Source: CAYNGH01 sp964396845
GTDB taxonomy: Bacteria > Vulcanimicrobiota > JAJTBE01 > CAYNGH01
Length of the DNA: 6,357 bases
Assembly (NCBI GenBank): GCA_964396845.1
Contig: CAYNGH010000180.1
Coordinates: 1-6,357 of the forward strand
Direction: 5' to 3'
The stretch's first letter is position 1. Each line of letters begins with the position of its first letter. Position numbers and translations under genes: made by a program. The notes below the pieces were generated by a model, which searched no databases, was not told the origin of the DNA, and saw only the letters and a list, made by a program, of their open reading frames with translations. Below are positions 6,285 to 6,357 of the stretch, in pieces.

Positions 6285-6316
6285 TGACAGTGGGCGTTGT
6301 CAGGTTTTGTTTTCTT
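6285..6316 (+). terminator. Weak terminator-like hairpin with T-rich tail
   Basis: TGACA (6285-6289) and TGTCA (6298-6302) form a 5-bp stem around an 8-nt loop, followed by GG and a T-rich run at 6305-6316. The stem is short and no plus-strand gene is evident to terminate, so this may be chance. Confidence 0.2.
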
Positions 6317-6326
6317 ATTAATTCAT

Positions 6327-6357
6327 CTTCCGGTTAATTGAAAGCTGTCGCCGGAAG
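6327..6357. repeat. Inverted repeat CTTCCGG / CCGGAAG at the right edge
   Basis: CTTCCGG at 6327-6333 is repeated in inverted form as CCGGAAG at 6351-6357, giving a perfect 7-bp stem with a 17-nt loop. The window ends at the last base of the right arm, so the repeat may extend further or belong to a neighbouring gene's control region or terminator. Confidence 0.4.

Noticed and set aside
5955..6287. Plus-strand 110-residue open frame across the 69-bp repeat as a real gene
   Set aside because: It consists almost wholly of the tandem repeat, has no recognisable domain, is mirrored by an open frame on the other strand, and its unit differences show no clear excess of silent changes. It is reported as a finding instead.

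Overview
The window holds four complete genes and one truncated gene, all on the minus strand, followed on the right by a repeat-rich stretch of about 760 bp with no convincing gene. Base composition is moderate, ribosome binding sites are Shine-Dalgarno type and the standard code fits throughout, so this is bacterial chromosome. I cannot name the organism. No nucleotide modification, phage, plasmid or transposase gene is visible.

Layout in the direction of transcription (right to left): the core is an operon-like run of an 808-residue exported beta-propeller protein joined through a membrane helix to a DUF6754-like domain (5597-3171), a 214-residue multi-pass membrane protein (3117-2473), a 279-residue protein with a soluble domain between two membrane anchors (2469-1630), and a 263-residue multi-pass membrane protein (1587-796). 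Gaps are 53, 3 and 42 nt, and a rho-independent terminator sits just after the last gene (753-720). Beyond it, with its own start, lies an exported SLT-type lytic transglycosylase cut by the left edge of the window (637-1).

The four operon genes all encode membrane proteins with no enzyme signature that I recognise. Their order, tight spacing and shared terminator suggest one envelope complex of unknown function. The propeller would form its extracytoplasmic part, the DUF6754-like domain its cytoplasmic part, and the two multi-pass proteins its membrane core.

Upstream of the operon, 5598-5834 is a leader/promoter region with one weak promoter candidate and an 11-bp direct repeat. From 5835 to 6276 there is a modular array of short hairpins. 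Nine hairpins share the same 3-nt loop geometry, but their stems fall into several unrelated sequences that remain self-complementary. Most are followed by an A-rich spacer and the octamer ATGAGTCG. The right part is an exact 69-bp tandem repeat (four units plus a partial fifth), which is a multiple of three and keeps both strands largely open. I treat it as a non-coding intergenic repeat, and it is the least explained structure here along with the operon.
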